Shown piece after piece: positions 45,123 to 56,395 of a DNA stretch of 64,000 bases. Every line of letters starts with the position of its first letter. The stretch's first letter is position 1. The stretch spans positions 57,275 to 121,274 of the forward strand of contig LLEY01000175.1 in assembly GCA_001414485.1 (NCBI GenBank). The letters are read 5' to 3'. The notes below the pieces were generated by a model. It was not told the origin of the DNA. It did no database searches and worked only from the letters and a program-made list of their open reading frames with translations. Source of the stretch: Calycina herbarum (Eukaryota > Ascomycota > Leotiomycetes > Helotiales > Pezizellaceae). Position numbers and translations under genes: made by a program.

Positions 45123-46655
45123 ATGCCTCCGCGTCCGCCTTACGATAGAGACTCGCCGTCACCCGAACCTTCGCTGTCGCCTCCAACGCCCAACAGAGTC
45201 CCTCCAGTCTATAAACGTAAGGGTGTAATGTGCGACTACATATATTACAATAGTCCACCAAAATCTCTTGGCTACGACTATCCAGTGTTTGGCAATAAAG
45301 GGGATCATTATGTAGAAGGTGGTTTCCCTCCTATCGCGACAGACAACCCTGGTCCAGGAATAACTGATATGGGTCTCACCTTCCCTCCGCCGCCAAACTC
45401 TGCCTACGAACTCGACAGCCACTGCCGCCTTCCTCGTCTGCATCGACATATCTACCCCGACATTGCGCCCATCTACCATTCAACAGGTCCTGGAGCACGA
45501 CCACAACTTGCCATGAGACTTCAGCTTACGGAGGCCAATATTGCTAGACTTGAAGAGTTGACAGAACAGCAGCAGCAGAAGGAAAATTCACCCCCAACAG
45601 TGACCGACACCGAGAGCGAGGGTCTCATGATGAAAGTCAAATCGTCAAACAACGGTGGTGCGCAGAGGACTGGCCAACAAGCAGCTCTTGAACCTGGTTT
45701 GGATGGTCCCCCAGCTTACCACGATCTGTACAGTACCCAAAATCCACCAGGAGATTATTTCAACCAGCAACCCCTCACCGAGAGGATGGCTACCAACCTC
45801 AGGATCACCGACCCGGCAAGTCCACCTCAGAGTCCGCCACTTGAAGTCCGACCCCAAGACTTTCTCGAAATCGACGAAGATAACAACGATGGTAGCGGCC
45901 AGCCAGACTACTGCAAGATCTGCAAGAAAACCCACATCCCACACGGCGGTCCCGTCAGACGTGGTGGAGATCCCAAAGACCACTTCTCACGTCTCCCGGC
46001 CTGGTTCCCCCGAACCGAAAAGGGCAAGCCATTGGAGTCATTCGAAGCTGTGATGAAAGAGTTGGTTACCTTGCAGGAGTATGAGAAATATGGTTATCCC
46101 CCAGGAAAGTCGGATCCAGAAGAGACTTGGGACTTGCACTTTCACGACAAGAGTCGCCATTGGTCTACAAAGCATGCGCGCGATTGGGGAGGATGGTGGA
46201 AGTGTCGAAGCACCGCTGACGCACCCATCGCTGAAAAGGAATGCGTTCACTGTCATCGACAAAAGTCCCGTGCCCAACTTGAGGAGGAAGCCAGGCTACC
46301 ACCACTGAAAGTCAAGATTCAATTCCTGCGGGAATATTTGGATCACCATTCGGGGGTACAAGGACGAAAGGAAAGAGCGGTTGCTTTGGCTATGATGCGC
46401 AGAGATGGTATTCCAAACTACTTCAACAAGCCGATGAGCGAGAAGGAACGACTTGCGTTGATGGACTGTCGACCTGGCATCAAAACAAGTGCTACGAATC
46501 GCCCTATAGGACCGAGACTTCTGGATGATGCAGCGAAGATCACTTTGATGAACTTGGATAAGAGATCTATGGGTGAGGGATATGGTTCGCGTGTTCCTTT
46601 GAACAGTTTACGTAAAAACGAACAGTCGTTTTTCTTGAATGACTTCGAGCCGTAA
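45123..46655 (+). CDS. Uncharacterised proline-rich protein with two CxxC pairs
   Basis: I do not recognise this protein. A single open frame gives 510 residues. The N-terminal half is Pro-, Ser- and Tyr-rich and probably disordered, with a short Gln run (EQQQQKE) near residue 145. The C-terminal half, about 260-400, looks folded: it has YCKICKKTH, a Trp- and His-rich stretch (HFHDKSRHWSTKHARDW, then GGWWKC) and ECVHCHRQKSRAQ, so the two CxxC pairs with nearby His could bind zinc. No signal peptide or membrane helix is seen. An in-frame 69-bp segment at about 45214-45282 has GT and AG ends and could be a retained intron, which would shorten the protein by 23 residues. Confidence 0.7.
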   Translation: MPPRPPYDRDSPSPEPSLSPPTPNRVPPVYKRKGVMCDYIYYNSPPKSLGYDYPVFGNKGDHYVEGGFPPIATDNPGPGITDMGLTFPPPPNSAYELDSHCRLPRLHRHIYPDIAPIYHSTGPGARPQLAMRLQLTEANIARLEELTEQQQQKENSPPTVTDTESEGLMMKVKSSNNGGAQRTGQQAALEPGLDGPPAYHDLYSTQNPPGDYFNQQPLTERMATNLRITDPASPPQSPPLEVRPQDFLEIDEDNNDGSGQPDYCKICKKTHIPHGGPVRRGGDPKDHFSRLPAWFPRTEKGKPLESFEAVMKELVTLQEYEKYGYPPGKSDPEETWDLHFHDKSRHWSTKHARDWGGWWKCRSTADAPIAEKECVHCHRQKSRAQLEEEARLPPLKVKIQFLREYLDHHSGVQGRKERAVALAMMRRDGIPNYFNKPMSEKERLALMDCRPGIKTSATNRPIGPRLLDDAAKITLMNLDKRSMGEGYGSRVPLNSLRKNEQSFFLNDFEP

Positions 46656-49600
46656 GTGGCAAGGAATATTCATCTCTTGTTGGAGGAGGGCAATGACTTT
46701 ACGATATTGCGAGGGCTGGTTATGGTTGCGTTTTTAAGCATGATTTACTAGGATGGAGTTGGAATTTGCTATACCGGTGGAGTTCGTTGTTATTGCATGC
46801 GAAGGATTCATGGTTCGCCACATATGGTTCTGATAGTGACGGAGTTACATATTTCTCGAATAGGGAGTTCGTCGAGAAGGATGATAGACTTCGTGGAAAA
46901 GTCTTTGCGCATGTTGTCGCGCCCTCTTTAGTCATCGGGGATCACCTCTTGACTGGTGCGCATAGTTGAATAAGACTTTAACTCTGACTCTTTTATCTTA
47001 GGTGACTCTTGACGTTCCCCGGCATCAAGTACTGTGTTGGGAGATTTTCAAATATATTTTGACTGCAGGTAAGAATCTTTGCCATCGTTCCTCGTACACC
47101 TGAGTAATATCTAAAAGATATTATTCTAGGTGCCATAGAATAATTAGAAATGGTGAATATTCCTTTCTTGAACTCTTCTCGTCATTGAATTTCGTTGTTA
47201 TAAACCTTTGGCAAGATATCTTTCTTCAGCAAACGATTACAGGTGTCTTGCTTCCTCTCGTGCGACTTGGGATACTCTTCCGAGGTCTTGCCTTAGTTTG
47301 TGCTCTGCCTCAGGAAGTGATGTGGTCGTGCCTTCCCTAAACGTATTTCTGCTCAGGGTGCTTGCACTTTCCAAATTAGAGGAATGCCAACCAATAGATT
47401 TCGGGTTTCAGAATTGGGTCGTTCCTTCCCTGTGTTAATGAATGAAGTGACTCCGAAGTCAGGGCTGTCTTCTAGTACTTCCAGGTTTCCTTCCCTCTCT
47501 CATGTACACTTTCCGTTTATCCCAGATGGATGTTTGCGACATACACCAAACAGTTATTTGAAGTTCCATGGGGCGACAGATACAACATTCAGTCGTTACC
47601 TACCAAGCCCCGAGACCTCAACGAAGTACAGCAAGCACTCCAAAGTCACCCCTGCAACAACCAACGAATGCATCACCCAGCAACCACTCCCCCCAACCAC
47701 CCGATATATGTACTCGTCATTCCACTCCCCTCTCCCCACCATCGCCCGAGGATAAACCCAAATCCCCATCCACAAATTCTATTTCATATGGTGCAATAAG
47801 CAGAATGCATACATCGACAAACCAACTCACCGAGAGCCTGTCCGCCTGGCCGAGTTGCAAACACCACACCACCACATCAAAATATACCACCATGTAAAGG
47901 TCCGCGATGACGCTAAACTATGACGACTTTACGATTAATGACTGATGACTGATGACCTGCCATATACCCATTTATTAAACATTTACCCCGGGGGGGGGAA
48001 GATATTTAGAAAGAGATATAAGGCTATATAATAAGCATTTAATAAGGAGTACGCCCCATCAAGTGATGGATAGTGGCCGAACCTTTTGGTTTTTGTTCTT
48101 ATTGAGGGCTGGGGTAGGAGCAAGGAGGAAAGGGAGAGAGTGTATTTTTTGGGGAAATTTTTGGAAGGGGCTTTTTGGTTAAGCGAGGAAGTCGCGATGG
48201 GGGTCGGGTCGCGCTTTCCTTGAGTGCTGGAACGAGACAGGGAGGATCCGGGGTGGAATCTGTTCTTGCCTTCCTTTATATCGTCTGTCTCCCATTTCAT
48301 TTCTCAACCACTTCTTTTTAGTCGTCTGCCTTCCATTTCTTAACCACTCCTTTTGGTTTATCTTACTCTCCACCCATTTTCGTCGCACTATTCCCAACCA
48401 CATTCTCGAGACAAGAATCACCATGTCCGCCTCCATCAACCAACACAAATCCTTTCGAACCCTCGCAATCTCCCCACCAAACCCAACCCTCGTCCTCAGA
48501 TCCCATCCCCGTCCACGAACCCTCTGGACCGAACCCGACCTGTACGCCGAAATTCGTCTTCAAAAGCTCGCTCTCCAGAAAATCTACAGCACTTACCTCC
48601 CTTCCTTTGGATCGAAGTATTCCCCGCAAGCACGAAAATCCTCCATATCAGTGTCCAGGTCTATCATAAAGAAGTTCGGGTACGGGATTTCGCTGTGCTG
48701 TTGGTAGTGTTGATGGTTCATGGATTGGGGGCTACATGTCATCGGTATCGAGATGCCATTGTACTCTTACCTTTTGTGCTTAGGATGTCTATTATGGTTC
48801 TTTGGGTGGCGCTTTGTGGTATGGTTTTCTGGGATGGGTTCGCGGGTTTGGGTTTGGGTTCTGCTGGGGGATACTAATACGGCTCATCAACGAGCTATTG
48901 CTTTCGGGGGATATGGGAGAAAACCGAGAAAGGTGTGGAGTTGCGAAGAGAATTGAGTTATGGCATTGATAGCGTAGATATGCTTTCGCGTTTGGGCTAT
49001 TGCCCTCTTTTTAAAAGCTCTTGTAATTATCCGAGGTTTTATTCACTCTTTTTCGTTACAGGCTCGCGATGGACATTTAAAAGTGGCAGTAAATCGTTCC
49101 GTTCGTACCTGCCTACCTAGCCCTCGTTCTTCCAACTTTCTAGCATACTTGTGAATTATCCTAAGCACTTTGAACAATTTGAACTTATCCCAGACTGTTA
49201 TATCCAAACATCACTCACTTGCTCAAAATTTGATAAATATCCATGAAAATGCAATGTATCAACCTAATTCCAGATCCACAATCAACAATTGGTCTTTCCC
49301 GTTTCTTCATACACTTCATCTGAAGAATTCAATTCTTCCAAACTCATATTTTTCAACAAATCTCGTTCATTTACACTTGAAATAATTCTCCCAAAGTCTC
49401 TAAGCGCCTTTGAAGTACCGTGGGTCACGAAAACGCACCACTGGTTTGGAAAGTTATCTTCTCCAGACTTAAGGGGTATGTATCTCGCTTAAATTTTCAG
49501 CTTCCCCACTCTTCCCAATATCAGCCAATGGTCTTCCACAGCATACACTGATCTGAAAATGCAGTTTTTGCTTCTAGATATACATGGTGCTCTGCAACAC

Positions 49601-50317
49601 GGCGATCAGTAAAGCTTGTGTATACATATGGTTGGAAGTAATTAATGGCCACTTGCTTTGTCATTCTGGAAATTGCAAAATAAGACATCACTAGCCGCTG
49701 TTTCAAAGGAAAACTTTTTTTATTCTTCGCTGTGGCATAGGGTATCATAACATGCACCCACTGTTGCGATTCCCTTCCCCCGCTGTGTAACCACCAAACC
49801 CATTTCATAATCCCCTAACCCAGTAGTGTTATTCGTCCCTTCATCCAAAGCCAAAGCCGCGAAGTAAAATCCACCAAACCCAACCTTCCACAACCCCAAC
49901 TTCCCCTCCACCTCCACCCACTCGCTGACAAGAAACAAAAGAGTAGAGAAGAATAACGAAATAAAAAAGAAAAAGAAAAATTCCGATCTCGCGCCTCAAA
50001 GCACCCTTAAAAACAACAAGCCAAATCAAATTGGTATTCCCTTTCCTCTTTCCGATGACGACGACGCATGCTTCTTCTATCTCTGTATCATAATCTCAAA
50101 AAAATTGTCGATGACGAGGACGCCGGGAGGTGCTTTGCTTTTTTCTTTCAGGGTAAAAAGCAACCAACACATATCGCAAAGAAAAAAAAAGAAGCAATCA
50201 AACGCAAGCGCAACGCAAAACAGGAATAAAAAACAAAAGCACAAGTTGGTATCTGGGGTATTGCGCGCCAGGGTATATATCCATGACTCTAGGAAATAGA
50301 GGAAACAAGGGGATCAT
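46656..50317. other. Long region without a convincing gene
   Basis: About 3.7 kb contain only short overlapping frames, several C-rich and without domains. The best candidate small gene is listed separately at 48423-48707. A run of nine G lies near 47989. Confidence 0.5.
48423..48707 (+). CDS. Candidate small open frame, unknown
   Basis: The frame codes for 94 residues starting MSASINQHKSFRTLAISPPN. The start has a fair context (caccATG), and a CT-rich leader precedes it. An overlapping frame ending at 48877 carries two hydrophobic stretches (FAVLLVVLMVHGLGA and SIMVLWVALCGMVFW), so a spliced two-helix membrane protein is possible, but I could not place an intron that joins them well. It may also be chance. 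Confidence 0.25.
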   Translation: MSASINQHKSFRTLAISPPNPTLVLRSHPRPRTLWTEPDLYAEIRLQKLALQKIYSTYLPSFGSKYSPQARKSSISVSRSIIKKFGYGISLCCW

Positions 50318-53300
50318 TTAACGCGGTGGCCCAATAGGGCCTGGGTATCCTGAGTGAGTAGAATTGGAAGTAGATGGGCGGCCACTGTCAGTGGAGCCTC
50401 GCATGGTGTGTTTTGGTGTGGTGTCACCTGGATGTTGGATTTGTAAGGACTTATGGTCGTGGCTGCTACCACTTCCATTGCCAAATTGACGTGTTGGCCA
50501 AGGAGTAGTGTCGTCTTCTGGCAAATTGACACCGCTATCGTTCCAAGGATTGCGGTCCGCGTTGAAGCTTCTAGTAGACTCTATTGAAATCAAAGAAGAC
50601 TTGGAAACGTTGTTTGAGCCGTTCTTGAAGAAGGATCCTGCGGGTGATTGGGAGCTATTCTTGCGACGATCAAGAAATGAAGAAATAGAAGACATGCTAC
50701 CGGGCTTGCGGAGTTTGTCGAAAATGGTGCTTCGTTCACGGGCAACATCATCGCCAAATGCGGATCTTGTGGGAGAATCCGTGGAAACTGGGGCAGGAGC
50801 GTGCTGGAGAAGTTTCGAGTCGAAGAATTGGAGAGATTCTTCGAAGGAATCCGATTTTGGACGTGGAATTGCACCCTTAACAACGGTGACTTCGATGCTG
50901 GCAGAGGCCATATTTGTGGCCAAGAAATCTATGGCATCTCGCACACCACCAGCATTGTTTCTAGTGAAAGTCCAGAGCAATGTTGTGGTAGGCCCGCCAT
51001 CTTCTGTGCGTTCAGCCTCGTCTTCCTTGACCTGCACTTCGACGACATATTGCGACTTGAGTTTGGGAATGAGATCCTCTTTGAACTGCTTTGAGTTGAG
51101 GAACGTCTTCAACTCAGGTGATTGAGCAAGAACAAGTTCGTGGTGATCTGGGACCATTCCGAGAAACTCGTCGACGCAATGAGGAACTTGCCATTCCGGA
51201 CCATTGACTGTCACATCGTCGCTGGCTTGTTCTGTGCTTGGGAATTGGATTCTACAGTTCCATTTCTTCTCGAGTTCTTCAATCTGGCCAAGACGGGCGA
51301 TAAGTTGTCTATGATAAAGCCGATCAACATTGACGACTTGGGATGTGAATTCCGAATCGACTCGATCGACCATGTCCAGGATTTCGGATTTGACAAGCTC
51401 CAAGTTTTGAGCGTTACGAGCTGGAGTACGGCAGATGACATTGTCAACCTTGATATCATCATCCTCCCGACCAACGCCACCGCGGTCCATGGCGTTTGAG
51501 AATTTGACAAAGACAGAGTGCTTCTTCATGATGCGTTGAATATGCTGTCCTCCGATGCCAATAATACGCTTGTGATATTGATCTGGGACGTGGAACGAAA
51601 TCGACGCGGGCATTTCTTGTTCAACCAACATTAACCCAGATTTCATGGCTTCGTAATTTCCTGCGCAGACATCGATATTGAAGTTGTACTCGTTGAAGCC
51701 GTCGAAGATGATCTGAACGCTACTTTGTCCCATGATCTTGTTAATCTTGCCATTTTTCTTGCCACTAACAAATTCCTTGTGTTCATTGGCCAACTCAATT
51801 TTGACTCGAATTTGGTATTGAGAACGGGCAACAAATTTGATCTCAGAAATGACCATCAATGCAGCTTTCACGGCATCATCGGAACCGGTAATAGAAAATG
51901 TTAGCTTATCAAAAGATATATCGGCATCAGAGTTGGCGCAAATATCGAAGAGCATGGTTCGAATTTCGAAGTTGGAGGGCATGCGCATGGTATCCGCTTG
52001 CTGGATCCACCATGATGCACTATAAAATTGCCCGGTCTAAAAACAATGTTAGCAACAGTCCGTGCAACTTATTCCTGGGAGCCCTACGAGTGACATGATG
52101 TCCCTGACAGTCCGCTCAACATGTAACCCTTCCACCCCTTGAATTCGGATCATGTTGCGAGTCGATGCCAATGCCGGGAATTGGATGAATGTGCCATTCG
52201 TTTCCATGATTTTGCGAACCTTGTCAAGTCTGCTTAACAGAATGCTGTCGATTTTGGCAGCCGCGACTACGGCATCTTTCATGAAGACTCTCGTACGACT
52301 AACCAAATCATGAATCTTCTGCTTCGCCGCTGTGATGTTCTGTGGGGTATCGCCAGTGATGAAGATCTCCTCCGGGTTACGTCTCTGTGCTCCTGCCGGA
52401 CAATATCTGTAAACTTGTGAGAATGGAGGTGGGAAGTAAATTGCCGTGTTCGTTGCTGATTCGATAACCTTGATGTTTTTTCGAGACCGGCCACAGACGA
52501 CTGTGTGGAGGGAGAGTTCGAGCATCGTTCCATCAACGACACGGCCAAGCTATTTTAATTAGACAAGCGCCTCAAGTAGAGGTCAACCATATATACTCAC
52601 AAGTCTATCAATGAATATTAAGACTTTTGTCTTTGCATGCTCAGCACTTTCCATGTCCCCATAAATAGCTACTCTCCAGCGGTGATCCCGTCCTGCATCA
52701 CCATTGCTATTCAAGCCCTCCGATAATGAGGCGAACTTTGGTCCGAGAAGGAATATATCGACTCCACAGAATGCTGAAATCTGATCGAGATGGTCCACCA
52801 CATGAGACTTGAGAGCAGTCGCTTCCGAGTCAATGACCAATTCCCCGTCGATATCGACGATAGTACACCGCTAGGTTTTGTCAGTACAACCCAAGTCCTA
52901 GACATCTAAAAATCTTACCAGTGCTAATGGAGTATCGTTAAGAATGGTTTCTCGACTCTTGTGGACCAATTCCGGGCTTCCGGCCAGACAGACATTCGTA
53001 ACCTGTCCTTTGACCCTTCTTGGTTCTGCTATTCTGACATATGCCTCAACCGTGAGTGGCGAGTTGGTGATATCGTCGCAGAGTTTCCTCAGGTTCTCTT
53101 CGTTCTGCTTGTGTACTGGTAGCTTGTGCACTGGCACATCATCAGGCGCGTCCTCAGGGTGCGTCCATCGCAGTACCGCCCCATTCGTCGCGTATAGAAT
53201 ATCCTCCGTATTGGGACCTGCAAGATCCGACGAGAAGGGAACGTTAAAGGAGTAGTGAATGTGTGCATCTTCGCGGGTGGGTGAGAGGATGGGCGTGGTG

Positions 53301-53419
53301 CCGTTGGAGACGGTCTTGTGCTGAGGGGCGATGGCCGTCATGTTCATGTTAGGTCTGCCCATTCCAAAGCCGGGGCCCATCCTTTCGGACCAATGCCGCA
53401 TATTGGCAAGCTTGTTCAT
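50318..53419 (-). CDS. Multi-KH-domain RNA-binding protein
   Basis: This is a cytosolic or nuclear RNA-binding protein with several KH domains; it may belong with fungal proteins related to S. pombe mug60 or bicaudal-C, which I cannot confirm. Four exons on the minus strand, 53419-52919, 52870-52601, 52549-52088 and 52036-50318, give 983 residues, with introns of 48, 51 and 51 bp. KH-like segments include GRSRKNIKVIESATNTAIYF, VRKIMETNGTFIQFPA, GKINKIMGQSSVQIIF and IIGIGGQHIQRIMKKHSVFV, the last with a canonical GxxG loop. A Ser-rich, disordered C-terminus of about 200 residues follows. The start MNKLANMRHW was chosen; the frame stays open to 53746 through an Arg/Pro-rich stretch containing a GTC repeat, which looks more like 5' leader. 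Confidence 0.85.
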
Positions 53420-56395
53420 GGTGAAGAAGACAACTCGACGATGCCGTTGTCGTCGTCGTCGTCGAAGCTGTCGAGGGATCCAGGAGGGTCGAGGAGGGTT
53501 ATTGGGTGGTGGTTGTAAGGGAGAGAAGGTCGAGTCTGAAGATCGGTCGACGTAGGTGGTGCGTAGGCAGGTGTGTTTAGGTGTGGTAAGCGTTGAAGAG
53601 ACAGCTGGGCAGCGAATGGGGTGAGTTGTGAGGGTGGATCGGCCGCAGCAAGACCTGAGTGAGCTCTTTGACCACCTCCGAACTGGGACTTCAGTGGCAC
53701 TTTCTGCGACCAGGCCACGGGCAAAGAACTTAGAACAACACAACAATTTACGGAGAGTTTCCCAAGTCTTAAACCTTTTAAAACTTCAGGAGAGACAGAG
53801 AAATTATTGTGCTTGAGGGCAGAATTACGACCTACGCCAACGAGCCCTACCCTACCCTACCCTACGTACGCTACGGTACTGCGAAGTCCCTCCGGCTCAC
53901 ACCACCAAAGGGCTTCCACTTGCCGGACTGTGGAGGGAGGTCTGTTCCGTTTGCGTCTTGAATAAGTGTCAAAGAGGGATCTTAGCACTCCCTAAGCACC
54001 GCCAAAACACCTCTACCACGTTGCTACTAGTACATCTTGCAAGACCATCGTCAGGACTCAGGTAGCGTACGGCTACTCTATGAAGCTTCTCCACGGGGTT
54101 CCTTTCTGCCACTACCTACCTCATCGTTCCGAGCAGCCAAGCAAGGATGTACCGAGCTTACTCCCCGTCCATAAAACCCCGATAAACTTTTTGGACCTCA
54201 AAATACCTCGAAGCTGGCCTCCACCACAATTATTATTGGCTGTGTTCGCTGCCTGCTTTGGCCTCTTTATAACCTTGGTCCAATAGGCAGGAAAAGCTAA
54301 CCCAGGGTTGGGTAGTCGGTCAAAACAACACGCAACCCATCACGGGCTTTGAAAAGCTCAACATAAACCCACATGTTTCTGCTCGCTTACTTATCTCACT
54401 ATTTGAGCTCTCCCTCGCGGAGTAGCCGTACAGCGCTGCAATGCACCAGTCCTGTATTCGGACCTAAAGCTCTTGTACAAGATACAAACTGGCCGGTGAA
54501 ATCTAGCCTTCCTAGCCTCAAGATAAAGGGCTGCCAAGTTTCCCCAGTACGAGCCAGTCAACCCCGGTTTTCCTCTTTTAGGACCTCTGCCAATTGGTCC
54601 AGCAGACGACACCTTTCTCAGACGATCTAGAATTCCACAAATAAAGATGACATGCTTTGCATCATTGCTACCCACAAACTACCTCGACTACCTCATTGGC
54701 TTGGATGATGGAGAAGCAGATGCAAGTAACTATTGGGCACCTTCTCGGATCTTCGGAATCTTCATAGACCGATTTAGTACACCCCACATCCCAACTTTGT
54801 GGAAGTCCTTCGAAGTTCTCCAAACCCGGTGGAAGAATTTTGATATGTTTTACAATCACCATTGTTTCCTCCTTCCATGTTTCTACGGCTCGAGACATGG
54901 CCTCTCGGGTAGATACACCTTGCAACATACTGACTAAAACACGAATCCTGTAAGAAAACACCTCACCCTGTCTCGCCTCGCACATCTCACCATTCATAAA
55001 CAAAAGAGACCCTCGGAGTTAAGTGACAACAAGCACCATCCTCGACTGACAAAAACCCCGAAGCGCTCACATGTCGATCCGTGCCCTGATCGCCAGGGCC
55101 ACAACCTGAGACGTGTTGTGTGCAAGCAGAAACCGATCCATCGATCTGCGGTCGATTTTCATGCCTTTATCATTTTTCTGACTGCTTCTGGACTCGGGAG
55201 TTGAGGTGTCCAAGGTGACATGGAAAGAAAGACAGGGGAATTGAAAGATGGGGCCATGAAGTAATCAAAATCCGTTGATAGATTGATTCTGAATTGCCTC
55301 GAACAGAAAATCGAAACGGAAAAATTAGTCCTACCTGAGATACAGAACAGACTATAGTACAGGGTAAGTGATCGCCCCAGAATCTGAAAAACGTTACTAG
55401 TCAGGGTGACTAGACAAAACATCTGGGGAACCCAAAGTGTGTGGTCATGAAGTCATCATCGGATACTTCGGCGCCACAAAGCTGTCTGCTAGTCCAGCAC
55501 TACTGATTGGATAAGACTCTTTGTGATAGCTTGTCAGCGCTTACTTTCTAGCTTAAGTTTGTAGCTTAGTTTGCTGCTTATGGGCAAAGGTCATGTGATA
55601 TTAGTATCACATGACCTAGTTCCAGTCAAAACTTCGACTCTCCCGACAGCAGTACATATTTCTTGTTGTTCCAACTTTGTGGTGATATTTCAAGTTGTAA
55701 CCCGGACATTTAAGTCTAGCTCACCTAAGTTAATATTCTAAATTGACCCAAGTCTTTAGGGCTAGCGAGTTAGGGTTTACTGCCGCTTCACTGTCCATTG
55801 CGAGTCAGGTAATTAACAGTTTCCTTCGGCTAAGGAAATACCATAATATTGCCACTACTTGCTTCAGTAATGCTTTCAGGACTGAATAACTGTTGGTGTT
55901 AAATGTAGTAACTGCTTTTGAAGTTGCAGATAATGTAATCAAAACCGCTTATAGCTAATTGTTTAAGCGAGTTGGCACCGATGTGTTATTCAACTATATG
56001 ACCCTACTACTGGAAAATTATACCAAATACGGTAATTGGGTTGTCTTCCGCCCTCTAATCCTTTATGAACAGTCTCTCAATTTCCTTCCTCAATCTTGCT
56101 TCCTCGGCATCGAAGTCCAAACAAGGTTACGCTTTACGGGATATCGATGAGAATAATAGCAGGGTCACTCAGTAAATTTATTCAGGAAATACTGCTTTTT
56201 GATGCTTCAACGATTGATTGTTTGATCCAAGACTTGAGAGTTGCTCTAGGATTGTCTGGAAATCCTGAATCGATCCAGCGAAAAATGGATGGAAGCTTGC
56301 CAGTGTCTCCTGCTTTCGTACGTAAGTGCTGGAACACAAGACAGTACTTTTTCCCTCTTGGTGTGAGAACACTACACGCACAATATTCTTGCTCC
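53420..56395. other. Intergenic, about 3 kb
   Basis: No gene is supported. Opposite-strand frames of about 100 codons near 54.65-55.0 kb overlap each other and match nothing I know. A perfect palindrome lies at 55589-55616. A (CCCTA)3 stretch occurs near 53847-53863. Confidence 0.5.
55589..55616. promoter_or_regulatory. Perfect 12-4-12 palindrome
   Basis: GGTCATGTGATA, four spacer bases (TTAG), then TATCACATGACC. Each arm holds TCATGTGA or TCACATGA, itself a palindrome. The nearest genes are the KH protein, whose start is 2.2 kb away, and the 3' end of the ankyrin gene 0.8 kb away. Function unknown. Confidence 0.5.

Noticed and set aside
47530..49492. Similarity of two frames with FEVPW near 47.56 and 49.41 kb
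   Set aside because: Only about 13 of 16 bases agree and the flanks do not align, so it is likely chance.
53840..53875. Telomere-like (CCCTA)n
   Set aside because: The unit is five bases, not the fungal TTAGGG/CCCTAA, it has only about three copies, and ordinary genes lie on both sides.
54647..55003. Opposite-strand open frames of 96 and 111 codons
   Set aside because: They overlap each other, show no domain, no clear splice partners and no coding bias I can defend.
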